Part shown: positions 33,817 to 44,001 of the stretch, piece after piece
Layout of the letters: the number at the start of each line of letters is the position of its first letter
How positions within the stretch are numbered: position 1 is the first letter of the stretch
Assembly (NCBI GenBank): GCA_041659605.1
Contig: JBAZXW010000002.1
Location: forward strand, 196,946-260,945
Length of the DNA: 64,000 nucleotides
Source of the DNA: Solimonas sp041659605
GTDB lineage: Bacteria; Pseudomonadota; Gammaproteobacteria; Nevskiales; Nevskiaceae
Reading direction: 5' to 3'
Program-made: the position numbers and the translations under genes
Notes under the pieces: model-generated
The model's input: only the letters and a program-made list of their open reading frames with translations
Told to the model about the DNA's origin: nothing
Databases searched by the model: none

Positions 33817-34617
33817 TCAACGCGGTGCATATCCGATCCGGGCCAGCACGCCGTCGAGCTCGTCAAGAGAATGAAACCTGACGCGCAGTTCACCTTTGCC
33901 GCTCTTGTCGGCCTGCACCGTCACCGGACAGGCGAGGTGATCGGACAGCTCCCGCTCCAGCAGGCGCCAGTCGCCCGGCTTGCCCGGCTTGAACACGATC
34001 TTGCGGTCACGCGCGGCGGCGAGCTTGCGCTCAAGCTGCCGGACCGAGAGCTTGTGGCGGATCACCTCATCGGCCCATTTCACCTGCTCGTCGGCAGCCG
34101 CACCGGCGAGCGCCTTGGCGTGACCCAGGTGCAAGTGGCCTTCGTTGACCAGCGCCTGCACCGGCGCGGTGAGCTTGAGCAGGCGCAGGTAGTTGCTGAC
34201 GTACTCGCGCGACTTGCCGATGCGGTCGCCGATCTCCTCGTGCGTCAGCTCGAACAGCTCGCCTAGGCGCTTGAGCCCTGCGGCGGTCTCCACCGGCGTC
34301 AGCGACTCGCGCTGCAGGTTCTCGATGAGGCCGACGACGAAGGCCTCGGTATCGGTGAGATCATCGCGGATCACCGCCGGGATTTCATGCAGGCCGGCCT
34401 GCTGCGCGGCGCGCCAGCGCCGTTCGCCGGCGAGCAGCTCGTAGCCCCAGACGCGCGTGCGCAGCACCACCGGCTGCACCACGCCGGATTCGCGGATGCT
34501 CTCGGCAAGCTCGGCCAGCGAGTCGGGATTGAAGTAGCGCCGCGCCTGCTGGCTGCCCGGCCGGATCAGGTCGATCGGGATTTCGCGGATCTCGCCAGAA
34601 GACTTCCTTTGACTCAT
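33817..34617 (-). CDS. parB: ParB/Spo0J-family chromosome partition protein
   Basis: The 266-residue protein has the N-terminal CTPase/ParB domain (IPIDLIRPGSQQARRYF, LLAGERRWRAAQQAG, ENLQRESLTPVETA), a central helix-turn-helix (LTHEEIGDRIGKSREYVSNYLRLL) for parS binding, and a C-terminal dimerisation segment (KGELRVRFHSLDELDGVL) as in chromosomal ParB. No parA lies next to it, which is unusual because parA normally precedes parB. Whether it is the main segregation protein or an extra copy cannot be told from this window. Confidence 0.9.
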   Translation of the reverse strand: MSQRKSSGEIREIPIDLIRPGSQQARRYFNPDSLAELAESIRESGVVQPVVLRTRVWGYELLAGERRWRAAQQAGLHEIPAVIRDDLTDTEAFVVGLIENLQRESLTPVETAAGLKRLGELFELTHEEIGDRIGKSREYVSNYLRLLKLTAPVQALVNEGHLHLGHAKALAGAAADEQVKWADEVIRHKLSVRQLERKLAAARDRKIVFKPGKPGDWRLLERELSDHLACPVTVQADKSGKGELRVRFHSLDELDGVLARIGYAPR

Positions 34618-34685
34618 CCATTCATTCTACGTGGCAAGCGCGCCGCGCATGGGATAATGCAGCCTCATTCGACCGGCAGTCCGTC

Positions 34686-35237
34686 ATGGAAGAACCGTTC
34701 CGAGCGATCATCGAGTCCATCGGCGAAAACCCCGATCGCGAGGGGTTGCTGCGCACGCCGTACCGTGCCGCGCGCGCGATGGAATTCCTGACCCAGGGCT
34801 ATGAGCAGGACCTCGATGAGATCGTCAACGGCGCGGTGTTCGAGTCCAGCAACGACGAGATGGTGATCGTCCGCAATATCGAGCTGTATTCGCTGTGCGA
34901 GCACCATCTGCTGCCGTTCTTCGGCAAGGCCCACGTCGCCTATCTGCCGAGCGGCAAGGTGATCGGCCTGTCCAAGATCCCGCGCATCGTCGACATGTAC
35001 GCGCGGCGCCTGCAGATCCAGGAAAACCTGACCCAGCAGATCGGCCAGTCGATCGAACGGGTGACGCAGGCGACGGGGGTGGCCGTCGTCATCGAAGCGC
35101 AGCATTTGTGCGCGATGATGCGCGGCGTGGAAAAGCAGAATTCGAGCATGATCACCTCGGTGATGCTCGGCCGCTTCCGCGAGGATCCGCGCACGCGGCA
35201 GGAATTCCTGGAGCTGATCCGCAGCGGCACGCGCTGA
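34686..35237 (+). CDS. folE: GTP cyclohydrolase I (type I, zinc-dependent)
   Basis: FolE converts GTP to 7,8-dihydroneopterin triphosphate, the first step of folate synthesis. The 183-residue protein has the zinc ligands in SLCEHHLLPFFG and HLCAMMRGV, plus GKVIGLSKIPRIVDMYARRLQIQE and SSMITSVMLGRF, all diagnostic of type I enzymes. The ATG at 34686 lies 68 bp from the divergent parB. A GATAAT 30 bp upstream could be a -10 box. Confidence 0.97.
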   Translation: MEEPFRAIIESIGENPDREGLLRTPYRAARAMEFLTQGYEQDLDEIVNGAVFESSNDEMVIVRNIELYSLCEHHLLPFFGKAHVAYLPSGKVIGLSKIPRIVDMYARRLQIQENLTQQIGQSIERVTQATGVAVVIEAQHLCAMMRGVEKQNSSMITSVMLGRFREDPRTRQEFLELIRSGTR

Positions 35238-35358
35238 GTCCGGCTCATAGGAAATTCAAATGGCCCACCCGTTCTGAATCCAGCTAGACTGCCAGCCAGA
35301 CTGCTTTCCCGTATAGGCACGCGCCTTGCGTCATCCAGGTCGATCCGGGGACTCATCC

Positions 35359-36351
35359 ATGTTCGCCTCCAAGAATCCTGATTTACCCGCCCAGCGCGAA
35401 GTGCTCGACGCGGTCACTCCGCGCGTGGCCGAATTCATGCAGCGTCACCGCGACGCGCGCAAGCTGTGGATGCCCAGCGAGCTGCTGCCGGCGCATGAGC
35501 TGACCGATGCCGAGTACGACGCCGAGCTGTCCGTGCTGCGCGCGCGCGCGCGCGGGCTGCCGGACAGCGTCCGCGTCGCACTTGCGCTGAATCTGCTGAC
35601 CGAGGAAGGCCTGCCGCACTTCCACCGCCTGGTCGCGCAGTACATGGGCCATGACGGCGTCTGGGCCGAATGGAACAACCTGTGGACCGCCGAGGAAGAT
35701 CGCCACGGCTGCGTCCTGCGCGACTACGTGCGCGACACGCGCCTGTTCGACATGAAGGCGCTGGAGCACATGCAGTACCAGTACATCGAGTCCGGCTTCA
35801 ACCCGGAATGGAAGGACGACCCCTACCGCCTGCTCGCGTACACGAGCCTGCAGGAGAAGGCGACGCAGACCGCGCACGCGAACGCCGGCCGCCTCGCCGG
35901 CCAGTACGAGCCGCAGCTGCAGAAGATCCTGGCGCACATCTGCGCCGACGAGGCACGGCACTACGCGTTCTATCGCGACAGTTTCACCGAGGTGCTCAAG
36001 GCCGACACCAATCGCGCGCTCGCGGCGCTCGCGGCCATCGCCCCGGCGCTGGCGATGCCCGGCCACAACATTCATGGATTCGCGCAGATGTCCGAGGTCG
36101 AGCGGCGCGCCGGCATCTACGGTCCGCGCGAGTACCTCAAGCTGGTCGAGGACCTGGTCACACACTGGGCCATCGACGCACTCGACGGACTGTCTTCGGT
36201 CGGCCGGGCGGCGCAGGACAAGATCATGCAACTGCCGACACGCCTGCGCCGCATGGCCGAATACGTCGAGTCGAAAGCGCACACGCGCAGCTTCTCGTTC
36301 GACGTGGTCTATCGGCGTGCCTTCGAGATGGCGTCCGGCCAAGCCGGCTGA
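35359..36351 (+). CDS. Soluble acyl-ACP desaturase (diiron)
   Basis: The 330-residue protein belongs to the ferritin-like acyl-ACP desaturase family. The diiron ligand motifs are EEDRHG (about residue 114) and DEARHYAFY (about 197), with an extra glutamate in LLTEEGLPHFH. It would introduce a cis double bond into an ACP-bound acyl chain; bacterial homologues include DesA1/2 of mycobacteria. ATG at 35359 is preferred over an in-frame ATG at 35326. Together with genes at 40052 and 63502 it makes three desaturases in this window. Confidence 0.88.
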   Translation: MFASKNPDLPAQREVLDAVTPRVAEFMQRHRDARKLWMPSELLPAHELTDAEYDAELSVLRARARGLPDSVRVALALNLLTEEGLPHFHRLVAQYMGHDGVWAEWNNLWTAEEDRHGCVLRDYVRDTRLFDMKALEHMQYQYIESGFNPEWKDDPYRLLAYTSLQEKATQTAHANAGRLAGQYEPQLQKILAHICADEARHYAFYRDSFTEVLKADTNRALAALAAIAPALAMPGHNIHGFAQMSEVERRAGIYGPREYLKLVEDLVTHWAIDALDGLSSVGRAAQDKIMQLPTRLRRMAEYVESKAHTRSFSFDVVYRRAFEMASGQAG

Positions 36352-36357
36352 CGCCGT

Positions 36358-36630
36358 TCAGCGGCGGACGACGAACCCGCTGCCGGGCGCTTCCGTCGAC
36401 GCCGCCCATTCGACGGCATCGACGCGCGCCGCTGGCGGGCCGCGCTGCAGCCACTGGCGCAGCTGTTCCAGCTCGGCCTCCGCACCCGCAGCACAGCCTT
36501 CGACCGAGCCGTCGACACAGTTCGCGACCCAGCCGTCCAAGCCCAGGCGATGCGCCGTGTCCGCCGTCGACTGGCGGAAGAACACGCCCTGGACGCGCCC
36601 GCGGACCTTGAAGCGATATGATGCCGGCAT
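36358..36630 (-). CDS. acyP: Acylphosphatase
   Basis: The 90-residue protein has the acylphosphatase signature GRVQGVFFRQST with the catalytic arginine, and GLDGWVANCVDGSVEG with the catalytic asparagine. It hydrolyses acyl phosphates such as acetyl phosphate. It is convergent with the desaturase gene, six bases apart. Confidence 0.94.
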   Translation of the reverse strand: MPASYRFKVRGRVQGVFFRQSTADTAHRLGLDGWVANCVDGSVEGCAAGAEAELEQLRQWLQRGPPAARVDAVEWAASTEAPGSGFVVRR

Positions 36631-36660
36631 GTCTCGAATTGCATTTTTCGTAGGCTCCGC

Positions 36661-37344
36661 ATGTTAAAGCGCATCCGCCGCCGCATCAGCGGCGCGGCGA
36701 CGCGCCGCGCACTTGCGGCGTCGGGCGCGCCGCTCGAGGAACGCATGGCGTTCACCGCCGAGCTGCCCGTCGGCCAGGCGCAGCCGCTGTGGCGCGTGCA
36801 GCTGCAGCTGATCAACGAACCGCAGGCCGACGGCGAGCGCATGCGCCTGCGTGCCCACATCCAGACCAATTTCGCCAGCGCGTTGCGGCCCGCCCTGCAG
36901 GCCGCGCAGCCCGGCAGTGAACGTCCGGCGCTCGGGGCATCGGGCGGCAGCGCACTGACCCTGGTCCAGCGCGCCGGAGGCCTCGTCCAGCGCGCCGCCG
37001 CACGTGCGCTTGAAGTGCCGGCTGTGCGCGCCTTGGCCGAACCGCTGCTGCAGCTGGACATCAACACCTGGGTCGAGATCCAGGCCTCGACCGCCTCGCT
37101 GGCCGAAGGCAGCCATCAGCTGTTGCCGCAAGCGGACAGGCTCGCCGCGATGGGCATCGTGCCCCGGCGCACCGCCGACCAGCCCGTCGCGGAATCCTGG
37201 GCCGGCGAATCGCCACACGGCTTTGCGCAGGTGTCGGTGCTGCAGGTGGACAAGCGCCATCTGCCGGAACGGCTGGCGCAGCTGCTCGGAGACCGTCCGT
37301 TCTCGCTCGCCGCCGCGATCGTCAACACGGCGCAGCAGAAGTGA
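36661..37344 (+). CDS. Hypothetical protein coupled to a MATE transporter
   Basis: I do not recognise this 227-residue protein. It starts with a basic helix (LKRIRRRISGAATRRAL), has no signal peptide or membrane segment, and contains an Ala/Arg-rich middle (VQRAGGLVQRAAARALEV) and a more ordered C-terminal part (VSVLQVDKRHLPERLAQLL). Codon use and position support a real gene. Its TGA lies one base before the likely TTG start of the downstream MATE gene, so the two are probably translated together. Confidence 0.6.
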   Translation: MLKRIRRRISGAATRRALAASGAPLEERMAFTAELPVGQAQPLWRVQLQLINEPQADGERMRLRAHIQTNFASALRPALQAAQPGSERPALGASGGSALTLVQRAGGLVQRAAARALEVPAVRALAEPLLQLDINTWVEIQASTASLAEGSHQLLPQADRLAAMGIVPRRTADQPVAESWAGESPHGFAQVSVLQVDKRHLPERLAQLLGDRPFSLAAAIVNTAQQK

Positions 37345-37345
37345 T

Positions 37346-38668
37346 TTGAAGGCCCAGCGCAGGCGCGAGGTACTGGCGCTGTCGCTGCCGATCCTCGGCG
37401 GGATGGCCTCGCAGAATCTGCTGAACCTGGTCGATGCCTGGATGGTCGGCGGTCTTGGCCCCGCCGCGCTCGCTGCGACCGGCCTCGCCAACTTCCTCAA
37501 CTTCATGGCGGTGGCGTTCATCATCGGCTTCTCGCCGGCGGTGCAGGCGATTGCCGCGCGCCGCATCGGCGAGGGACGCGGCGAGGAGGCCGCGGTACCG
37601 CTCAACGGCGGCCTGCTGTTGTCGCTCGCGATCGGCGTGCCGCTTTCCGCATTGCTGATCGCCGCGACGCCGGCGATCTTCTCGGCGCTGGTCGATGATC
37701 CGGCCGTCGTGCGCGAAGGCGTGCCCTATCTGCAGTGGCGGCTCGCGGCGATCGCCGTTGTCGGCGTGAACTTCTCATTCCGCGGTTACTGGAGCGCCGC
37801 CAAGCTCACCGGCTACTACATGCAGACGCTGGTGGCGATGCACGTACTCAACGTGATCTTCAGCTACACGCTGATCCACGGCCTGTTCGGGCTGCCGCGC
37901 ATGGGCACCGCCGGCGCCGGCCTGGGCACGACGCTGGCGCTGTTCGTCGGCACCGCGCTGTATTTCCGCCTCGGCCTGCAGCATGCGCGCACGCAGGGTT
38001 TTCTCGCGCGCCGGCCGACGGCCGAACAGTTCCGCGGCCTGCTGCGCATCGGCCTGCCGTCGTCGATCCAGCAGCTGCTGTTTTCCAGCGGCTTTGCGAT
38101 GCTGTTCTGGATCATCGGCCAGATCGGCACACGCGAACTGGCGGTCGCCAACGTGCTGACGACGATCTCGTTGACCGCCGTGCTGCCCGGCATCGCGCTC
38201 GGCATCGCCGCGGCGACTCTGTGCGGACAGGCGCTCGGCCGCCAGCAGCCCGACGAGGCGCACCGCTGGGCCTGGGACGTCTACCGCGTCGGCGTGTGGA
38301 TCTTCGCGCCGCTGGCGCTGGTGATGCTGCTCGCCACGGATCCGGTGCTGGCGCTGTTCCTGCGCGAGCCGGCGCTGGTCGATCTCGGGCGCACGCCACT
38401 GCGCATGATCGGCGCAACGATCCTGCTCGATGGCCTGGGCATGATCATGATGCAGGCGCTGCTCGGTGTCGGCGCCGCGCGCCTGGTGATGTGGGTCGCG
38501 ACCGGCTTTCAGTGGGGTCTGTTCCTGCCGGTGGCCTGGCTGCTCGGCCCGGTGCTGGGCATGGGCCTGACCACGCTGTGGATCGCGATGGGCAGCTACC
38601 GCATGCTGCAGGCGGTCGTCTTCGTTCGTGCTTGGGAACGTCGGGATTGGGCGGCGCTGCGGGTTTAG
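37346..38668 (+). CDS. MATE-family efflux transporter
   Basis: The 440-residue membrane protein has about 12 helices in two MatE halves; SLPILGGMASQNLLNLVDAW at the N-terminus and LRIGLPSSIQQLLFSSGF at the start of the second half are family-typical. MATE proteins expel cationic drugs or metabolites using Na+ or H+. The start is probably TTG at 37346; later ATGs would remove the first helix, and the long upstream open frame is the other gene in a shadow frame. Confidence 0.85.
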   Translation: MKAQRRREVLALSLPILGGMASQNLLNLVDAWMVGGLGPAALAATGLANFLNFMAVAFIIGFSPAVQAIAARRIGEGRGEEAAVPLNGGLLLSLAIGVPLSALLIAATPAIFSALVDDPAVVREGVPYLQWRLAAIAVVGVNFSFRGYWSAAKLTGYYMQTLVAMHVLNVIFSYTLIHGLFGLPRMGTAGAGLGTTLALFVGTALYFRLGLQHARTQGFLARRPTAEQFRGLLRIGLPSSIQQLLFSSGFAMLFWIIGQIGTRELAVANVLTTISLTAVLPGIALGIAAATLCGQALGRQQPDEAHRWAWDVYRVGVWIFAPLALVMLLATDPVLALFLREPALVDLGRTPLRMIGATILLDGLGMIMMQALLGVGAARLVMWVATGFQWGLFLPVAWLLGPVLGMGLTTLWIAMGSYRMLQAVVFVRAWERRDWAALRV

Positions 38669-39927
38669 CGCGCGTGATGTAGCAGCCGCTCGGCGAGCAA
38701 ATCGCGCGAGCGCTGCCAGACCAGACCGACCGTCGCCAGCGTCAGCGCGCCGCCGAAGATCACCGAGGGCACTGTGCCGAGCAGGCGCGCGGCGAGGCCG
38801 GATTCGAACGCACCGAGCTCGTTCGACGCGCTGATGAACATGCTGTTGACCGACTGCACGCGGCCACGCAGGTGGTCCGGCGGCACGAGCTGCAGGATGG
38901 TCTGGCGGATGACGACGCTGATGCTGTCGAACGCCCCCGTGAAGAAGAGCGCGACGCAGGACAGCCAGTAGATCTGCGACAGCGCGAACACCAGCGTCGC
39001 GACGCCGAACCCTGCGACGGCGAGCAGCAGGTTGCGCCAGGCCTGCGCGGTCGGCGGATGCCAGGCGCAGACCAGCATCGTCAGGATCGCACCCACCGCC
39101 GGCGCACTGCGCATCAGGCCCAGCCCCTGGGGCCCGACCTTGAGGATGTCCTCGGCAAAGATCGGCAGGATCGCGATCACACCGCCGAACAGCACGGAGA
39201 ACATGTCCAGTGAGATCGCGTACAGGATGATCTTGCTGCGGCGCACGTAGGCCAGGCCTTCACGCAGTGCCGCCCAGACACGCAGTTCAGCGCTGGCGGG
39301 CGCCGGCAGGGGTTTCGGCGCGATCGTCGACACCAGGCGCTCGGCAGTGGCGATCAGCGCCATCGCGATCAGCAGCGATCCAGTCAGACCGAAAGCCGCA
39401 TAGATGAAGCCGCCGGCGACCGGACCGAGGATCGCGCCGGCCTGCCAGATCGTGCTCGACCAGGTCGCGGCGCTGCCGAGCACCTCGCGCGGCACCAGGA
39501 AGGCGCGCAGCGACGAGGCCGCCGGCGACAGCACGCCACGCGCCAGGCCCAGCACGCCGATCGACAGATACACGGCCCACAGCCAGGCACCTTGCGTCAG
39601 CGCATCGCGGACGGCAGGGCGCGACAGCACAGCGAGCAGGCCCGCCGCCAGCAAAATCACGAGTAGTGCTGCGCGGATCAGGCTGCGCTTGTCGCGGCGG
39701 TCGGCGAGATAGCCCCCGAACAGCGCCAGACCGATGAAGGGCACCGCCTCCGCCAGGCCGATCAGGCCCAGCGACAGCGGATCGCCGGTGATGCGGTACA
39801 GCTCGTAGGCCAGTGCGATCTGCTGGATCAGCAGCGCACATGTCAGCAGGAAGCTGCCGCCGACGAGGTGTCGGAACTCGCGGAAGCGCAGCGCGGCGTA
39901 GGGATCGTGGCCGGTTGACGACGTCAT
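38665..39927 (-). CDS. MFS exporter (EntS-like, MFS_3)
   Basis: The 420-residue protein has 12 predicted helices and the MFS loop motif GGYLADRRDKRSLIR between helices 2 and 3. The sequence type (YAALRFREFRHLVGGSFLL, RGRVQSVNSMFISASNELGAFESG) resembles EntS-like exporters, some of which export siderophores; the substrate is unknown here. Its stop codon overlaps that of the convergent MATE gene. Confidence 0.85.
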   Translation of the reverse strand: MTSSTGHDPYAALRFREFRHLVGGSFLLTCALLIQQIALAYELYRITGDPLSLGLIGLAEAVPFIGLALFGGYLADRRDKRSLIRAALLVILLAAGLLAVLSRPAVRDALTQGAWLWAVYLSIGVLGLARGVLSPAASSLRAFLVPREVLGSAATWSSTIWQAGAILGPVAGGFIYAAFGLTGSLLIAMALIATAERLVSTIAPKPLPAPASAELRVWAALREGLAYVRRSKIILYAISLDMFSVLFGGVIAILPIFAEDILKVGPQGLGLMRSAPAVGAILTMLVCAWHPPTAQAWRNLLLAVAGFGVATLVFALSQIYWLSCVALFFTGAFDSISVVIRQTILQLVPPDHLRGRVQSVNSMFISASNELGAFESGLAARLLGTVPSVIFGGALTLATVGLVWQRSRDLLAERLLHHAR

Positions 39928-39943
39928 GGCCGCGCTGGCGGTT

Positions 39944-39970
39944 GATGGGCTTCGCTGCGCTCAGCCCATC
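39944..39970. repeat. Short palindromic repeat
   Basis: GATGGGCT and AGCCCATC form a perfect 8-bp inverted repeat around TCGCTGCGCTC, followed by CTACG. This GATGGGCTTCGCTGCGCTCA-type element is a common interspersed repeat. Confidence 0.65.
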
Positions 39971-39980
39971 CTACGCACCC

Positions 39981-40049
39981 GTAGGGCGGGAATCCCTTGC
40001 CGCCGCGCGCGGCGGGCGGCGGCCTGTCGGCAAAGGATTGCCGACCTAC
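39981..40049. repeat. REP-like palindrome with GTAGG ends
   Basis: The arm at 39981-40002 (beginning GTAGGGCGGGAATCCC) and the complement of 40028-40049 (GTAGGTCGGCAATCCT) match at 19 of 22 positions. The loop is GC-rich. It fills the gap between the MFS and desaturase genes together with the shorter palindrome. Confidence 0.7.
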
Positions 40050-40051
40050 GC

Positions 40052-41218
40052 TCAACGTACCGGCACGGCTTCGAGTCGCATCATCACCGACTGCGCCAGC
40101 ATCTCGCGGGCGCGGGCGACGATCTCCTCAAGCGCCGGTGTGCGCGCGAACTGCTTGCGCGCGCGGCGATACAGCTGATCGAGGCTCGGCAGTTCAGGAT
40201 GCACCATCTGTGCGATCTGCTCGCGGCCGTGCGCAAGCTGCTCATGCCAGCGCGCGCGCCACTCGTCGAAGCTCTGGCCCGGATTGAGCTCGGCCCAGCG
40301 CTTCTGCATGCGCTTGACGATCCGGTCCGCCGAGAACGAATGCGCCAGCAGTGCGGCAATGCGGTCCTTCATCTCCGCGGAGACCTGACGCTGGCCCGCG
40401 AGGACGTGCGCCGGCGGATCGCGCAGATCAGAAGCCAGGCCGACCGACTTGAGGCCGAGCAGCACGTACCAGGTGATGTCGACTTCCCACCAGCGGAAGC
40501 CCTGGCGCGCCGAGGCCATGTAGTAGTGGTGGTTGTTGTGCCAGCCCTCGCCCAGCGACAGCAGCGCGAACAGCCAGTTGTTGCGCGAATCGTCGCCTGT
40601 GAGATAACGCTGGCGGCCGAACACATGCACCAGCGAGTTGATGCAGAAGGTGCCGTGCCACAGCAGCACGGTCGACCAGAGGAAGCCGACGACCAGCGCC
40701 GACCAGCCGCCGAGCGCGAACACGGACAAGCCCAGGATCGTGCCGGGAATCCAGTGGTACTTGTCGATGAAACGCAGCTCCGGGTACTGCATGAACTCCG
40801 GGATGCGCCCGTAGTCGGCCTGCTGCGCCTGCTGGTTGAAGATCCAGCCCATGTGCGCGAACCAGAAGCCGTACTGGCGCGGCGAATGCGCGTCGAGCGG
40901 CGTGTCCGAATACTTGTGGTGATCGCGATGCTTGGCGGCCCACCACAGCGCGCCGGACTGCAGCGAAGACTGCGCCAGACAGGCGAGCAGGAACTGCATC
41001 ACGCGCCCGGTCTTGTAGGCGCGGTGCGCGAAGTAGCGGTGGTAGCCGGCGGTCACACCGAACATGCGGATCGCATACAGCGCCAGGCACAGGCCGGCAT
41101 CACCCCAGGTCACACCAGTGAAAATGGCGCCGAAACAGGCGAGGTGGATGGTCACGAACAAGACCATCATCGGCCAGCTGGAGGGATCGATGCGGCGGGT
41201 GGCGAGTGGTGCGTGCAT
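40052..41218 (-). CDS. Membrane acyl-CoA/acyl-lipid delta-9-type desaturase
   Basis: The 388-residue protein has the three histidine boxes of membrane desaturases: HRYFAH, HRDHHKYSD and HNNHH (GEGWHNNHHYYMASARQGF), with four helices between them. It would make unsaturated fatty acids from acyl-CoA or lipid-bound chains using molecular oxygen. A C-terminal extension of about 110 residues (AEMKDRIAALLAHSF onward) rich in Arg and Gln is cytoplasmic and not needed for the catalytic core. Confidence 0.9.
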   Translation of the reverse strand: MHAPLATRRIDPSSWPMMVLFVTIHLACFGAIFTGVTWGDAGLCLALYAIRMFGVTAGYHRYFAHRAYKTGRVMQFLLACLAQSSLQSGALWWAAKHRDHHKYSDTPLDAHSPRQYGFWFAHMGWIFNQQAQQADYGRIPEFMQYPELRFIDKYHWIPGTILGLSVFALGGWSALVVGFLWSTVLLWHGTFCINSLVHVFGRQRYLTGDDSRNNWLFALLSLGEGWHNNHHYYMASARQGFRWWEVDITWYVLLGLKSVGLASDLRDPPAHVLAGQRQVSAEMKDRIAALLAHSFSADRIVKRMQKRWAELNPGQSFDEWRARWHEQLAHGREQIAQMVHPELPSLDQLYRRARKQFARTPALEEIVARAREMLAQSVMMRLEAVPVR

Positions 41219-41297
41219 GAGCTGAATCGGAAGACGTGGGCGGTGAATCAGAGAAGCTTGGATTGTGACATGGCGATGTTAAGCGGTTGCGTCGGGC

Positions 41298-42893
<1,596 letters not shown>

Positions 42894-42993
42894 AACGACC
42901 TCCGGGAGGAAGCGAATTGTACCGACAGACGGGCGCGGTCACAGCCTGCAAGACTGCCGCCGGGCAAATCGTCGCCCCCCGAAAGAGTCCTGT

Positions 42994-43974
42994 ATGCCGA
43001 TGCTCCCGCTCATCCGCTTCTGCGCTGCCTTGCTGGCCCTGTCGCTTGCCGGCTGCTCGGGCAGTGGGCAGATGGCGCCCGGAACGACGGTCGGGACACC
43101 GGTTCCGGGCGGTCTTGAGTATCAGCGCGAAGTCAGCGTTCGCGGCGATGACCATTCCTACCTGCTGTTCGTCCCCACGGCACAGATCGGCAGAAGCGAT
43201 CTGCCCCTGGTCGTGTCGCTGCACGGCGGCGGCGGCAATGCGCGCGAGCACGATTTGTTCACCCGCATGCGCATCAAGGCCGCCACAGCGGGATTCGTCC
43301 TGCTGACGCCCAACGGCTACCGCGGCACCTGGAATGCCGGCAGTTGCTGCGCCCCGGCACAGACCGCGGACATCGACCACAGCGCAGTGATCCGCGCGAT
43401 GCTGGACGACGCGGAACGGCTGGTTTCGGTCGACGACACGCGCGTCTTCGCGCTGGGCCATTCCAACGGCGGCATGATGGCCTATCGCCTCGCCTGCGAG
43501 CTGTCCGACCGCATCGCCGCGATCGCGGCGAACTCGGCAGTGATGATGGACCGCGATCTCGATACCACGCCGCCGACGCAGGTGTTCAGCTGTCAGCCGA
43601 CGCGGCCGGTGCCGATCCTGCACCTCCATGGCCTGGCCGACACCTGCGTGCCGTTTGCGGGCGGCCCCAGCACCGGGCCCGCGGGCGGCGAGCGCCCTCC
43701 GGTCAGCGACAGCATCGACTTCTGGGTCGCCAACAACCGCTGCACGCTGCCGCCGCTGTTGCCGACACACGTCAACGGCGATGCGCGCTGCGAGACCTAC
43801 ACCGGCTGCCAGGATCGGGCGGTCGTCGAGTTGTGCACGGTCGACGGTGCCGGGCATGTCTGGCCGGGCACCGGCGCGAATCCGAGCGGCGAAACCTGCG
43901 GCGGCAGCGGCACGACCGATCTCGATGCCAACGACGTGATTTGGGCTTTTTTTGTCGACCACCCGCTGAGCTGA
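42994..43974 (+). CDS. Secreted PHB-depolymerase/feruloyl-esterase-like lipoprotein
   Basis: This 326-residue alpha/beta hydrolase resembles the LpqC / esterase_phb family. The nucleophile is in GHSNGGMMAYRLAC, the oxyanion region in SLHGGGGNAREH, the acid in HGLADTCVPF and the histidine in GAGHVWPG. The N-terminus is a lipoprotein signal with lipobox LAGC, so the enzyme should be membrane-anchored on the outside. Several paired cysteines fit an exported protein. The substrate (polyester, feruloyl sugar or other ester) is not determined by sequence. Confidence 0.83.
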   Translation: MPMLPLIRFCAALLALSLAGCSGSGQMAPGTTVGTPVPGGLEYQREVSVRGDDHSYLLFVPTAQIGRSDLPLVVSLHGGGGNAREHDLFTRMRIKAATAGFVLLTPNGYRGTWNAGSCCAPAQTADIDHSAVIRAMLDDAERLVSVDDTRVFALGHSNGGMMAYRLACELSDRIAAIAANSAVMMDRDLDTTPPTQVFSCQPTRPVPILHLHGLADTCVPFAGGPSTGPAGGERPPVSDSIDFWVANNRCTLPPLLPTHVNGDARCETYTGCQDRAVVELCTVDGAGHVWPGTGANPSGETCGGSGTTDLDANDVIWAFFVDHPLS

Positions 43975-44001
43975 AACGCCGCCGGGCCGCGGGCGTAACC
44001 C

